A DNA stretch of 64,000 bases from Morella rubra (lineage: Eukaryota > Streptophyta > Magnoliopsida > Fagales > Myricaceae), in contig CM025850.1 of assembly GCA_003952965.2 (NCBI GenBank), positions 33,955,204-34,019,203 on the forward strand, in the 5' to 3' direction. The translations under genes were made by a program, and so were the position numbers. Under the pieces are notes generated by a model that saw only the letters and a program-made list of their open reading frames with translations, was not told the DNA's origin and did no database searches. This document shows positions 35,701 to 47,600 of this stretch, piece after piece (within the stretch, counting starts at the first letter, position 1; each line of letters starts with the position of its first letter).

Positions 35701-38700
35701 TGTTATGGTATTGAATATTTATTGTTATTCTAATAGTTTTAGAATTATTTTTATATATTATGTTATGAGGATGTGAGAATTTATTGAATTAGTTGTTGTA
35801 TTATGACTAATATATTAAGATTTATTTATTTAAAAAAGATATTGAGAATAGTTACTTATGCATTAAAGTATTATGTTTATAAATAAAAATCATACTGTAG
35901 AAAAGGAACTTATATTTAACTTATAGATTTTTTATTTTTTATTTTTTTACATATGTAACTCTAGGGCGATATAGGACGCATCCAGGCATGGCGCTGGCGC
36001 TATTTTTTTTAAAAGATAAAACAGAGGGTTGAAACGGAGCGTTGTACCTGGAATCTAGAAAAAAACTTTGAAAGAAATCCTGAACTCCTTTCTTTCCTTC
36101 TCGACAAGGTGTATCATCGAGTAGGATCAGGTCACAGTTGTGTCCGGGAGCAGTCTCTTTGTTTCTTCGATATGCTATAGATAGATACGGTTGCCTTAAG
36201 TCTTCTTTTCACCAAATCGGTGGCAGTTTTTTGGTTACTAATCTGGTTTCTCTCTGCGTGCTGTTCTTCGTGGTATTCTTAACAAAGGAGGGGGGAGGAG
36301 TGCGGAGGAGAGACAGCACCGCAGCAGAGAGAGACCAGGACTGAGTGGAGTGAGAGAGCCAAAGAGGGAGACTGGCCACCGGGATTGAGTGGAGTGAGAG
36401 AGGGAGAGACGGAGAGTAAGGGGTGGAATGAGGGATATGAGGCAGGGAGGAGGAGCGAGTAGGATGGGGTTAAGAAGGAGGAAAGGGGAGTGAGGGGAGA
36501 GGTGGGTGGGGGAGGTGAAAGCTGGGATCGGGGACCGATCGGGGGGTGATAGCTGCTGGTGGTAGGGGAGAGAGGGGGAAGAGGGGAAGGGTTGAGGGGG
36601 GTGTTCCGTTTCTACATAGTTTTTTTTTTTTTTAGTTGTGAGGGTGAAAGGCGTTACTACGATGATTTTTGAAAAGAAATGTGCTGGCCAGGAGGTGGGC
36701 TGGATGTGTTGGGGGCTGTTTGAAGGGGGATGATAGAGAACATATTAAATCATAAATAAAATTTATAAATTGTAGGAATTGAAGTTACTATTTAATATGT
36801 GATGATTTTTTGAAGTTTTTTAATCATACATGAAATTGTATTTGATTGATAGTATAATTTCATATCTGTTTTGAAATGATAATATTGTCTAAGTTATTAG
36901 TCTTAGATTAAAATTATTCAATATAATTGCTATTTAATATAAATATATTTCTACTCTTATTATAATCAATAATATATTCCATAACTATAACTAGATATTA
37001 AGTTATGTACTTTAATTGCATAAGCTAATCTCATAATATATTTTTGTTTGAAATTAAATAATATTATAATGCTGCTAAGTGACGTGTATGTGGTCTATAG
37101 AGGCGGGGTTGCAGTCATAGGCCAGCTGTTTATAGAGGGTGTATAAGTAGTTTGTGATGGCTATAGAGTTTTTTAGTTGCGTTTTGTAAATGGGATATAG
37201 GGTCTATAGGCGTTTTTATGAGCGTATAAATATTTTTTTTGTAGTGCAGATAGTATGAATAAGATGCGAATTATTATATATATAATCTGATTGGGTATGA
37301 CAATTTTCAAGGGTTGTTATATATGTATATATAGTATATATATATATTACATAAGATTAAACATACAATTAAGTGCAAGACGACCTTTTTTTTTTTTTTT
37401 TTTTTGTTGGGGTATATCTTTTTTTATTTTTTAAGAATTGTGGGGTAAATAGATGGCGACAAACGTTCAAGATCATTTAGGACTTGTTTTTGACTTGTTA
37501 CAAATTGAATGGCTGCTTGATTGATGGGAATTGGAGGCTTGTTAGTTGTTATGTAATTAGCTTTACTCTATGGAAGATGGGATTGAAAGGTTGCATGAGC
37601 TTATTCAAAGAAAAGTGCATGGAAAGGGAATTAATATGGCCGGTTGGGGGGTGGTGAGAGCTGTGGGGGTTCTAGACATGATTTACGTGTTCACATCTTT
37701 ATTGATACGGGGACCAATGCTGAATTTTAATCAAAATTATTCAGTTTTGCTTTTGATAAAGTTCGGATATTGTTGGGAAATGCGGATCCAAGCAGCGTCT
37801 TTTTCATTCTGATGACATAAAGACGATTTTGACTGTAATCGTTGCCTTAAAAATCTTAAACAGTTTTTGAGGCTTATAATAATTTATCCGTAATAGAGGA
37901 GCTATAATCGGATGCTGGACCATAAATACGGCTTTGATTTTGCTTGATTATCAAGAATTAATTTAGGGGTTTAAATAGTTTAAGTTAGGTTTTGTCACAT
38001 ACGTAAGGTAAATAATCTGAGATGGCAGCCTGTCGAGGGGTATAATCTGAGGTTTTAAGAAAGTGTGGAGTAAGAGTAGTGAATGCGGTTTTCTAAAGTG
38101 AGAGTAGTCGATGAAATAATGCATAATTGAAATTTGCCTGTTTTCTATGTGGGTACAGAAACTAGTATATATAATTATATTATATATATATATTAGATAT
38201 CATAGCTAGGTTTCTAATAGGGAAATACAAGATCTTAAAAGTTTTGGCATATATATATTGAGAAATGTAAGCGCAAATACTAAAATTTTAAATTCATATA
38301 ATAAAAAATTATAATATAAATTTTTTTATTAAATTATTACTTTTCACTATAAAAAAATATAAAAAATAAAAAAAAAAAAAAAAATCTCTTTTTTTTTTTT
38401 TTAATTTTTTTTTTTTTAACTATTTGTTTGTTTTTTTACAATTGTGAATTTACTACTCATCCTAAAAGCTTAAGTTGATAGGAAGAGATAAATTTTATTA
38501 TTTGAATTTATATTCTTAAATCGATCGTTAGAGATTCTTTAATTTGGGAGGGAGTGATATTGAATTAAATTGAGAATAGAGTGGGATCAGGTTGATTGGG
38601 ACTGATTAATTAATGAACTAATCTCAAAGTTTATAATTGATAGGAGAAGATTTTTATTATTGAATTATTCTTACAATAATTGATTAGTTTGCCAAAAGAT

Positions 38701-39464
38701 GGAATGTTAAATTTAATTATTTTTTGATTCTAAATTTTAAATCTAATTTAGTGCAATTTATTTATATAGGGTATTTTAATTTTCATATTTTTCATATGAT
38801 GGTTGTAATTAGCTTTTTTAATTATATTAATAGGAAATATAATATTTGCTAGAATGTGCCATTATAAGCTAGAACTAGTGTCTATGAGTTTCATTTATAT
38901 AGTTAAGATCAATGAAGGAAGATGAGGTTTATCTGATGGCATGTGGAAGTACTGGTCGAGATCGAAAAGATGTTGATATCTGATGGGAAAGAAGAGTTTT
39001 TTTGGGGTGGATTTCTTGGACCATCTAAAATTGTTTTGAACTAGGTTTCTAAATTGTCAATTTTTGTTACTTGGTTTTGGGTGCTATCGGTAGAAATGGA
39101 ATTGGCGTAGACCAATGTTGGTCGTTTTATATATGGTAATTAGATGCGTGTAATCAATCTGTGGTCTAAAGTTCGTCCATTACAGTCTTTTCTGCGAGGG
39201 ACAGAGAGATGAGTGACGAGAGAGGAGAGGAAGAGAAGGGAGAGAGAGGAGAATGGGTGTTTCACGGCCATCACGAAGCTTTTTTTTTCCATTCTAGCTT
39301 TATTTCCTCTCAACTTGGCTGAAAAGGCAGTATAATTTATGTAGGTGATGTTAGTACTGAAATGGCATGATGTGTGGCTGTTTGTTTGTCAGATTATTTG
39401 ATTCAAATTGTCTTTTTTTTTTTTTTTTCTTTTTTTTTTGAAGAATTTTGAGAATATTGTAGTA
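26791..39464. other. Low-confidence G/T-rich sequence without recognisable genes
   Basis: The + strand is visibly rich in G and T and poor in C for more than 12 kb. Frames are short and none shows a convincing protein family. Local features are a purine-rich GAGAG tract (about 36290-36600), T runs (36618-36632, 37387-37405, 38391-38420) and AT repeats near 37320 and 38165. The same base skew and indel style occur in the damaged laccase copy that follows. I therefore read the block as largely unpolished long-read sequence, in which genes could be hidden by errors. Confidence 0.55.
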
Positions 39465-41353
39465 TAATGAATAATGTTCGCTTGTGGAAACGAAAAGCTG
39501 GTTACTGTTTGGAAGTTTATGTTCGTATTGTGTGGGGGGTGGATGTTTTCATTGAGTGAGTAACTGCTATGACGAATTATTTGGTATGGGAGTGCACAAT
39601 TATGTGAATGCGGTTAACAAAGTTTGGATGGAAACGAGATCTGTTTACTATTGAAATTAAGACAGAAATAACTATATGAATCTTTCTTGAAGAGGCGGAA
39701 TTGACAGTTTTAAACAGGGGTGGGCGAGGGTATATTATATGGTCAAAGGTGGCAGAGGTAACGTCTAAAATACATTGTGAAGAAGAGAATCTTCTTTGGA
39801 CGATTTTTCCATGGCTAAGAGTAGCGTTATGGCCATTAATTTACCAGCTGTAGTGGGAAAGGTGGAGAGGTGGTTGGATGGAGCCGGAGATGGGGGGACG
39901 TGCGAGGTGGCAGGATGAAGAGAAATAAAACAAAAAAGGGAAGAAAATTCTTATTGCCAAACTCACAAGGAGATTCGATCATCTTTGGTAATTCAACTGT
40001 GACTAGCTGCGAATTGAATTACACTATTATAGTTTCGTTGGGCAGTTTGATAAATAAGTAAAGTGGATTGGCAGGAGAGTGGTTCATGGATTGAACCAAT
40101 TAAGAGGGTCAATGGTGGGGGATAAGTCCGATGCTATAATAGGTGGCTTGTATAATTGGTCGAAAGGTAGTAAAAAGGGAAGCTATGTGCTGAATTTTTC
40201 TATAACCATAGAAGTTTGCAACTGAGATATTGATTTGTGGTAAATGATCTTTGGCAGATACTTCAGCTAGGTGGAAGCTGGAAAAATTATATTTTGCGTT
40301 TGATTCAAGTGTCAAGTGATGTTTTCAGAAGCACATTTGATGTGTTGACTGAGCGTTTATGCACTTATGAGATATAGAACGATTCTCATCACCTGGGCAA
40401 ACAACGTTTTTCCTAATAATATTCCCGTCTACTTTTCTATGGGAAGGCATTGAAGCTTGGAAAGGTAGAATTTTTTTTAAGTATATTGTATATTTTGAAA
40501 GTCATGGTGGCTGGCTCTGAATAATGAATTAAATAGTTTCTTAATTCAGAGTCAGAAGGTTGTTCAAAGATGCGATGATGAATTTGTTTGCGCAATATTA
40601 GCGATCGCAGTTAGGAGTGATCAATGCGTAATGTCCAGACGTTGGAAAGCGTTCTTTCATAGGCCTGGACAACGTGCCGAAAAAACATAACATGTAGAGG
40701 ACACGGGACGAGTTGGCCAGTCATTATAATTTTCTTTTTCACTTTTAATCTTCTCCAATCATTTTATGGACAATAAATGTGTTTACTTCGATTTCTGAGA
40801 TATTCTTTAATACCGAGCACTAACAAACATATATGGTTGTAATGGACAAAGTAGGATTCATTACCGTCGTGGTAGCTTGTCTTGCCAAGATAAGATTCTG
40901 GGGCTGGAGTCACTCTGATTTGATGGATTTATTCTTCGTTGTTGGCCAAGGTTTTTGGAAAATATGAAGTCATGACAAGTTTCAATATAGGATCGTTGAA
41001 AAAAACACGTTGGTTGTCTGAGGTTGGATTATGCAATGCGGTTTAGAGATAACAGGTAAGAAAGATGAGCATAGGAGTTTATTTTTTTACTTTTAGTGAT
41101 CTACGCGATATGCAATATGCATAGAATTAAAATACCTGTATATATGATATGTTTAAACTTTATTCATTGTTGTTTAAGTGATTCCCTTAGTATTCTCGCT
41201 GTGGACTTGTTAATAACTATTTGGATTCATTTCTTTTGTTGTGACAGGGTAGGTTTATGCATGTTATGAGGGACATGAACTGGGTCAGAATGGTTGGGTT
41301 CTTAGATGGAAAATTCTAGATAGCAGCTATGCTTAGGAGGATTTCAGTGTTGA
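39465..41353 (+). pseudogene. Damaged inverted copy of laccase D (exons 2-6)
   Basis: Fragments of each exon can be followed in order on the + strand: exon 2 around 39465-39560 (AATGTTCGCTTGTGG), exon 3 around 39715-39995 (ending GATCATCTTTGGTAA), exon 4 about 40075-40168 (start GGAGAGTGGTT), exon 5 about 40256-41050 (GGTGGAAGCTGGAAAA) and exon 6 about 41249-41353, ending in TGA. Nearly every line has indels, mostly lost C or A, so no frame is open for long. The damage does not spare exons relative to introns. This is either an error-laden copy of laccase D or a further tandem gene, not a functional gene as written. Confidence 0.85.
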
Positions 41354-42194
41354 TTAATTATTGGTTATTAAATTAAAGACGTGGCTTTTATAATTTTTAC
41401 AGAGAGTCCATAAAATTGTTTATAGAGGTTTGAGATGAATTTTTGCCCATCATTGGAATGTATAGTGATGTACAGATTTTTTGGATGTTAAGTGAAGAGA
41501 AAAGAGGGAATTATCCAGTTGAAATAGTAGTATAGTTCAATATTGCAAAGAAATAGACATTGTGACTATCTGATCTTATTTCATGCATGTTCTCGGTTTT
41601 GCTGGAAATCAAAGCGATGTATATAATTTTTATGTTCAAATGTCTCATGTATGATCAAGTTTTTGCGATGATATTGAACAGTTCATGTGGAGCTTTTTGA
41701 CGAGATAATTTGCATAGCGTGGTAGATTAATATTTCTGGAGCATCCTTAAGTATATTTTTATATTGTAGTTTGTAGGGTAATGATATTTGTGTATTGTTA
41801 TAAAAACGGAGTATATTCTATGATTTAGTTCACATGTTGTTTTTGAAATTGTTATTTATATATATATATTTAAATTTCAATCTAATACTTCAATCTTTAC
41901 CTGTTTTTACAAATATAAAATGTATAGTAATTTTCAAATATTACACAATTTCTAAAAATTTCTATGAAGTTGCTTTCAGAATATGTAAGATAAAAATTAT
42001 GTGTGTCTGAAATATAGTTCATTGAAAAATTTAATAAAAAACAAGTCGGAATGCGCATTAAGGTCAGGAGTCAAAAGCTGAACAGGATCAGAAAAGGAAC
42101 TTGCATCATACAATGGGCTCAACATTACTCTAAAAGGGGCAATCGGAGAAAGTCCATCAAGGGTTCTGGTAATCAAAAAAAAGGTTTCAGGCTT
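41354..42194. repeat. Inverted damaged copy of the laccase D downstream flank
   Basis: Runs collinear with the reverse complement of about 25230 down to 24190. Examples are AGCTGAACAGG near 42076 matching the complement near 24300, and CTTTCAGAATATGTAAG near 41973 matching the complement near 24450. It ends at the N gap. Confidence 0.85.
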
Positions 42195-43194
42195 NNNNNN
42201 NNNNNNNNNNNNNNNNNNNNNNNNNNNNNNNNNNNNNNNNNNNNNNNNNNNNNNNNNNNNNNNNNNNNNNNNNNNNNNNNNNNNNNNNNNNNNNNNNNNN
42301 NNNNNNNNNNNNNNNNNNNNNNNNNNNNNNNNNNNNNNNNNNNNNNNNNNNNNNNNNNNNNNNNNNNNNNNNNNNNNNNNNNNNNNNNNNNNNNNNNNNN
42401 NNNNNNNNNNNNNNNNNNNNNNNNNNNNNNNNNNNNNNNNNNNNNNNNNNNNNNNNNNNNNNNNNNNNNNNNNNNNNNNNNNNNNNNNNNNNNNNNNNNN
42501 NNNNNNNNNNNNNNNNNNNNNNNNNNNNNNNNNNNNNNNNNNNNNNNNNNNNNNNNNNNNNNNNNNNNNNNNNNNNNNNNNNNNNNNNNNNNNNNNNNNN
42601 NNNNNNNNNNNNNNNNNNNNNNNNNNNNNNNNNNNNNNNNNNNNNNNNNNNNNNNNNNNNNNNNNNNNNNNNNNNNNNNNNNNNNNNNNNNNNNNNNNNN
42701 NNNNNNNNNNNNNNNNNNNNNNNNNNNNNNNNNNNNNNNNNNNNNNNNNNNNNNNNNNNNNNNNNNNNNNNNNNNNNNNNNNNNNNNNNNNNNNNNNNNN
42801 NNNNNNNNNNNNNNNNNNNNNNNNNNNNNNNNNNNNNNNNNNNNNNNNNNNNNNNNNNNNNNNNNNNNNNNNNNNNNNNNNNNNNNNNNNNNNNNNNNNN
42901 NNNNNNNNNNNNNNNNNNNNNNNNNNNNNNNNNNNNNNNNNNNNNNNNNNNNNNNNNNNNNNNNNNNNNNNNNNNNNNNNNNNNNNNNNNNNNNNNNNNN
43001 NNNNNNNNNNNNNNNNNNNNNNNNNNNNNNNNNNNNNNNNNNNNNNNNNNNNNNNNNNNNNNNNNNNNNNNNNNNNNNNNNNNNNNNNNNNNNNNNNNNN
43101 NNNNNNNNNNNNNNNNNNNNNNNNNNNNNNNNNNNNNNNNNNNNNNNNNNNNNNNNNNNNNNNNNNNNNNNNNNNNNNNNNNNNNNNNNNNNNN
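42195..43194. other. Assembly gap of exactly 1000 N
   Basis: A run of 1000 unspecified bases, a conventional placeholder between scaffolded contigs. Real distance and relative orientation of the two sides are unknown. Reading frames spanning it are meaningless. Confidence 0.99.
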
Positions 43195-44398
43195 ATATTG
43201 CTCTTTGACGCTTTGAGAAAGCAATAAGCTTTATAAATGTATGTACTTAGATGATTTGCTTGGGAAATGGAGTTAAGCCGCGGGTTGCACTAATCAATGA
43301 TCTATGGCCCCAAGTAACCTGAAAGGAAATGTATCGGTGGGCCCAATCTGCGTTCGTAAAGCAATAACCGCTCCATAGTCTGAGGGGGAATGAGATGCAC
43401 AATAACCCACACAATTGTAGAGCTTGTTGACCACCTACTAGCGCATGGTGTTACAATAGGGAATAATTTGTGATACTTTGCTATCACGAGTTAATGGAAC
43501 ATACATGAGGTCCGGATATAGTGTTGGCATTATTCATACAAGTTTGGCGAGTTTGATGCAAAAGCTGAGTAGCGTAATGGGTTCCATCCCAGCTGCGCAC
43601 GGTTTGAGCTGCATAAAGGAGGGCTCACTGTCACTACACCATACATGTAAAACGTATATCAATCTGTGAGATACCGTCTATAAAAACCAACATTTTGTGA
43701 AATCAGTATTTTTGCATTTGGACATGAGTGTCTGAGCTGTTCGGGCTAGAGTAGTGTAAAGAACGGTACTGGTAAGCTTGCCGCATCGGTTGCTACTGAT
43801 AAGTGTTCGTGACAGATTACTGGCCACTCCAGGACCTAATGGCTTTCCCAGTTGGGCGTCATGTTGCCATGCGATGACAGAGGAATTTCTCCTTATTTGG
43901 AGTAAGAGAGATAGTGTAATTGTGTCAAAAGCTTTTGGGGCAAAACTTTCTAACGTTGGCGCGCTATGTTCCGGCTACTGAGGGGGAGTAATAACATGTA
44001 TAGTGAGGAAAGTGGTTGTGAAAATAAGGCCACGGCGGTGGTTCATGTGTCTTCTTTGAGCCCTAAATGCATCCAGTTATGTTTACCGTTGATAGATATC
44101 AGACCGTCCCACAGCACGAGGCAATCAATGGGCATTCTTTGATAGCTGTTGGGCATGCACTAGTTCCCAAAGATGGTACACGTTGAAGAAGGAGGTATTT
44201 AGCGTAATTTGTAATCCGCCGCCCGTTGCGTCTGATGCTATGGTTGACGGCTAGATTTCCAAGTCATTCCCAAATCAGTACTATCATTTCATACGGTCTC
44301 ACATTGGGAAGGTTGTAGGGAGAGATAGTGGTTTTATGGAAAATGAAATATATAGCATTAGATACCAAAATTTCAAGAGTATTTTTTATGATTCTGTG
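43195..44398. other. Unassigned sequence right of the gap
   Basis: No recognisable gene or repeat. Short frames only, of unknown quality. Confidence 0.4.
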
Positions 44399-44668
44399 TC
44401 ATGGATGCCATTGGGGTGGACCCTTCTTCACGTTCATGAGTGACAGATTCCTTGGAGATGCTTGAGAACTAAAAGGCTGATTTTTTTGGTCATGTGCCGT
44501 ATTTCCGTGAAAGTGTGCACAACGGAAAAGGAGAGGAAGAATATTTGAAGAACGATGATGATGAGGAGGAGGAGGAGGAGAGTGGAGGAGAAGAGGGAAA
44601 TGGCTTTTGAATTCATCGTCACCATGTACAGGGAATGAAGCAAAGCTGTTTTGAAGGTGTGGTGACAA
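44399..44668 (-). CDS. Possible small secreted peptide precursor (CLE-like?), frame uncertain
   Basis: Two overlapping minus-strand frames share this stretch. One (44643-44434) starts MLHSLYMVTMNSK and has a strongly hydrophobic Leu/Ile segment typical of a signal peptide or anchor. The other ends NVKKGPPQWHP followed at once by a stop. CLE precursors combine a signal peptide with a C-terminal motif like RxVxTGPNPLHH and a stop, and the bases here are close to such a motif allowing a few errors and one frame slip. Because the surrounding sequence looks error-prone this is suggestive only. A chance reading of a GAG/GAT simple repeat (44560-44590) is the main alternative. Confidence 0.25.
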   Translation of the reverse strand: MSPHLQNSFASFPVHGDDEFKSHFPLLLHSPPPPPHHHRSSNILPLLFRCAHFHGNTAHDQKNQPFSSQASPRNLSLMNVKKGPPQWHP

Positions 44669-47600
44669 AGAAAAAAAGGGGAGGCTCTAACATTGTTTTG
44701 GGTGGGCTTTTATATGATTTTCTTAAATTGAAAACTTCATTAGGATATGTTACAGAGTAGGGTTGCTGTTATTTCTTGGTGAAATATCAAGAGAACTGTT
44801 GTTTTACCTTTTGCTTTCTTGGGTGTTCTTTTGTATCGGATTTGTCTTAAGTTTAGATTTCGCTGCCGAATTGGCAAGAACTCGGACCCGCAGCCTCAGC
44901 GGAGCCTGGTCACCTTATAAACTAATTCTAAAGTTAGTATTTTTTACTATCGGAATTGTGAACTGTGAATTTATTTCGCACGTTATCATAGGTCTACCTA
45001 ATACGGTAGCTTTAGTTAGGCGTAGGAGCCATTCATAAATTTCGGCTACTCACATAGACAGATAAGAAAAATTCGATATGTGTTTTGAGATGTATTTTGT
45101 TCTGGTTTACGCACAGCTGAGTATACAGGAATGTAACTTAGGGTGAGGAAGAATGTAAGACGGGCCGAGAATTCATGAGACTACGTAGTATCATTTGTCT
45201 CACACAGTGCGCAGTAAGCACTGACCGTCACAAAAGGTCTTGGTTTAAAGGGTGTCTGACCGAATTCGATCCATACAGAACCTAAGTTTTAGCGCAGGGG
45301 TGTCACTTGCCTTCTATCTAGAGGTATACCACCTTGTAATAAGAGCACATACACAAGACGCTATGTACATTCGGTTTTGAAACAATGCCATTCGGGTGGA
45401 AAGTATTAAAACACTCTAGGTCTTATGCGTTGGATCCTGTTATATTTTATTATGTGTATAGTTCGATTTCACAATTTATCAATTTTCTTAATTAAAGGAG
45501 AGAAGTTCTTGAGGAGAGTTACCGATGCTTAATTTAGAGAGTAACTATAGTACTGAAAAAAAAAAGACACACGTCAATTAAATAGGATTAAGTGTAGGTT
45601 ACACACTACTTGTGCTAATCTCACACAGTTAATTTTATAATCACGAATTTTTAGTAGACTAGTGAAGTTATAACTGCTGAGTCGCAGTAAAAATTAAGGT
45701 AAATTTTGAAGAAATGAGGAAAATAATTAAGCAATGAGAGAAAAATATTCGAGCAGGTGAATTTAGATCTTTACATGTTGCTTGAATGGTCTTTGCTAAA
45801 ATAAGTATTATATGGAAATTTAATCACTTTTAATGTGATAGCAAAGTAGATAGATTTAATTTTTCTTTTTGTGGCACAAAAATAGAACTTTACATTGATG
45901 AGTGTTGGATTCTCGATATTAACGTTGTAGACATTACACCCCGATTGGCAATAATATTAAATTTAACACTTGCAGATGATGTAAGTGGCACTATCTCGAC
46001 CTATCGCATTCCTAACATGCAATATGCATTAAGTAATTTGCAGAAATTACTAGCATTAGTCTCACGTCTGAGTAGGTTCTAATTCCAACTCGATTCGTAC
46101 AATGAATCAATTAGTGATCTAAGTACCCTTTGGTTGTCTTGAATAGACCTAGCATTTATATATTTATACATCTCAGGATTGAATCGTTTTTATACCCAAT
46201 TACTGTAACATAAAAACTGCTATGATTACTAGAATCTTTATTAATTTAAAAACGATAGCTTGCAACTCTCTATGCTGTTGTAAACACTTTCCGAATAGCA
46301 CAGCTAGTTAACGTATTCTTTTTCATGCTGTAATGTCATATACAATTATAAGTTGACACATTGATATTATCCGACAAGTCACTAATCACAAGATAATCGC
46401 AATTCATGACAAATAAATAAGGTCGTAATAACACCACAAAATACAAACAACTAAATAAAAAGAGGGTAATTAAAAACACCCGCTTTGTATATCATTAAAA
46501 ACAACTTTTCAAAAAGAACATTACATATATGTTCACATACCAAAAATAATATCATGAAGGGTAACATATTATAAAACATAATAAAATAAAACAAATCTAG
46601 TAACACCAATTTACAGATTTAAAATTTATAATATTACTATAAGCTTTTTAGTTAAAAGGCTACACAAATATTATGCTTTACGTAAAAATTAAGAAAAAAG
46701 TCCTTATATATCTTATACATAATACTCTAGCATATCACATCGATCAATTACGAATTCCTATTTAGATATATAGGTGTACACATTTTCCTGTGGGGTTAAG
46801 CGCTTGGTCGGTCTAAACCATGTTTGCGTCTTCTAATAAACGTTTCTTTCCTCACCAATATGGCATACAGAACCCCTATGCTATATCGCTTGTGAGGTAT
46901 AATGCTTACCTCTGCATACGAAACCTTCTTATGAATGCGAAACCATCCAATCTAACACAAAGCATGGTGGCACTGGGTCACTCAAAGTGTATTGGTAATA
47001 GTAACCAAAGTGTTCGGATGTCAACTCTTCAATTCCTAAAAGATTCTTACAAGTGGTCCAATCACCCCTAATCAAGAGTGAAATTTTTGGATGCGAACAT
47101 CGGAAGAATGTATCTCTTCAGGTCAGATATCGCTCTACTTCCAATATCAACGCTAAAGAATGTAACGTAGTGGGCCCAAGTTGTGAGTGACTAGTCTTGC
47201 CTTGCCCTGACTAAGCGAGCGCAACCTTAGCTTTGCTAAGGCCTGTGCAACAAATAGGACTACCGAGCGAAACCTAACCATTCAACCTCCGGACCACTGA
47301 ACCTCAGACTCTTCCGTACCAGCAATCCACTAACGTAAGTGTACGGTTGGTGAGAAAAGGAGTCGAGAGTTTAAAACAAGAAATTCGACTTAAGTCGTAT
47401 TTGTAGTCCCCTCCACAACGAGACGCTACACTCCCGATTTCGGAGTTTGTGCTACATTAAACACATGTTAAATGTCAAATGTTGGTCTCTTAATGATGGA
47501 AATGTTTGGTGACTCTTTCTGAGTCAGAAGCGGACCACACAAAGAAAATCATTTATATCAAAGTGGCTTAAATACTAGAGACGTATCGCACTGGCATGTG

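Noticed and set aside
24190-42194. A giant perfect palindrome centred near 33 kb, as from a missed read adapter
   Set aside because: Only the outermost ~2.6 kb match as inverted copies; the middle parts share the same G/T skew on one strand and do not pair.
42051-43224. Long reading frames across the N run on both strands
   Set aside because: They consist almost entirely of unknown residues from the 1000-N gap.
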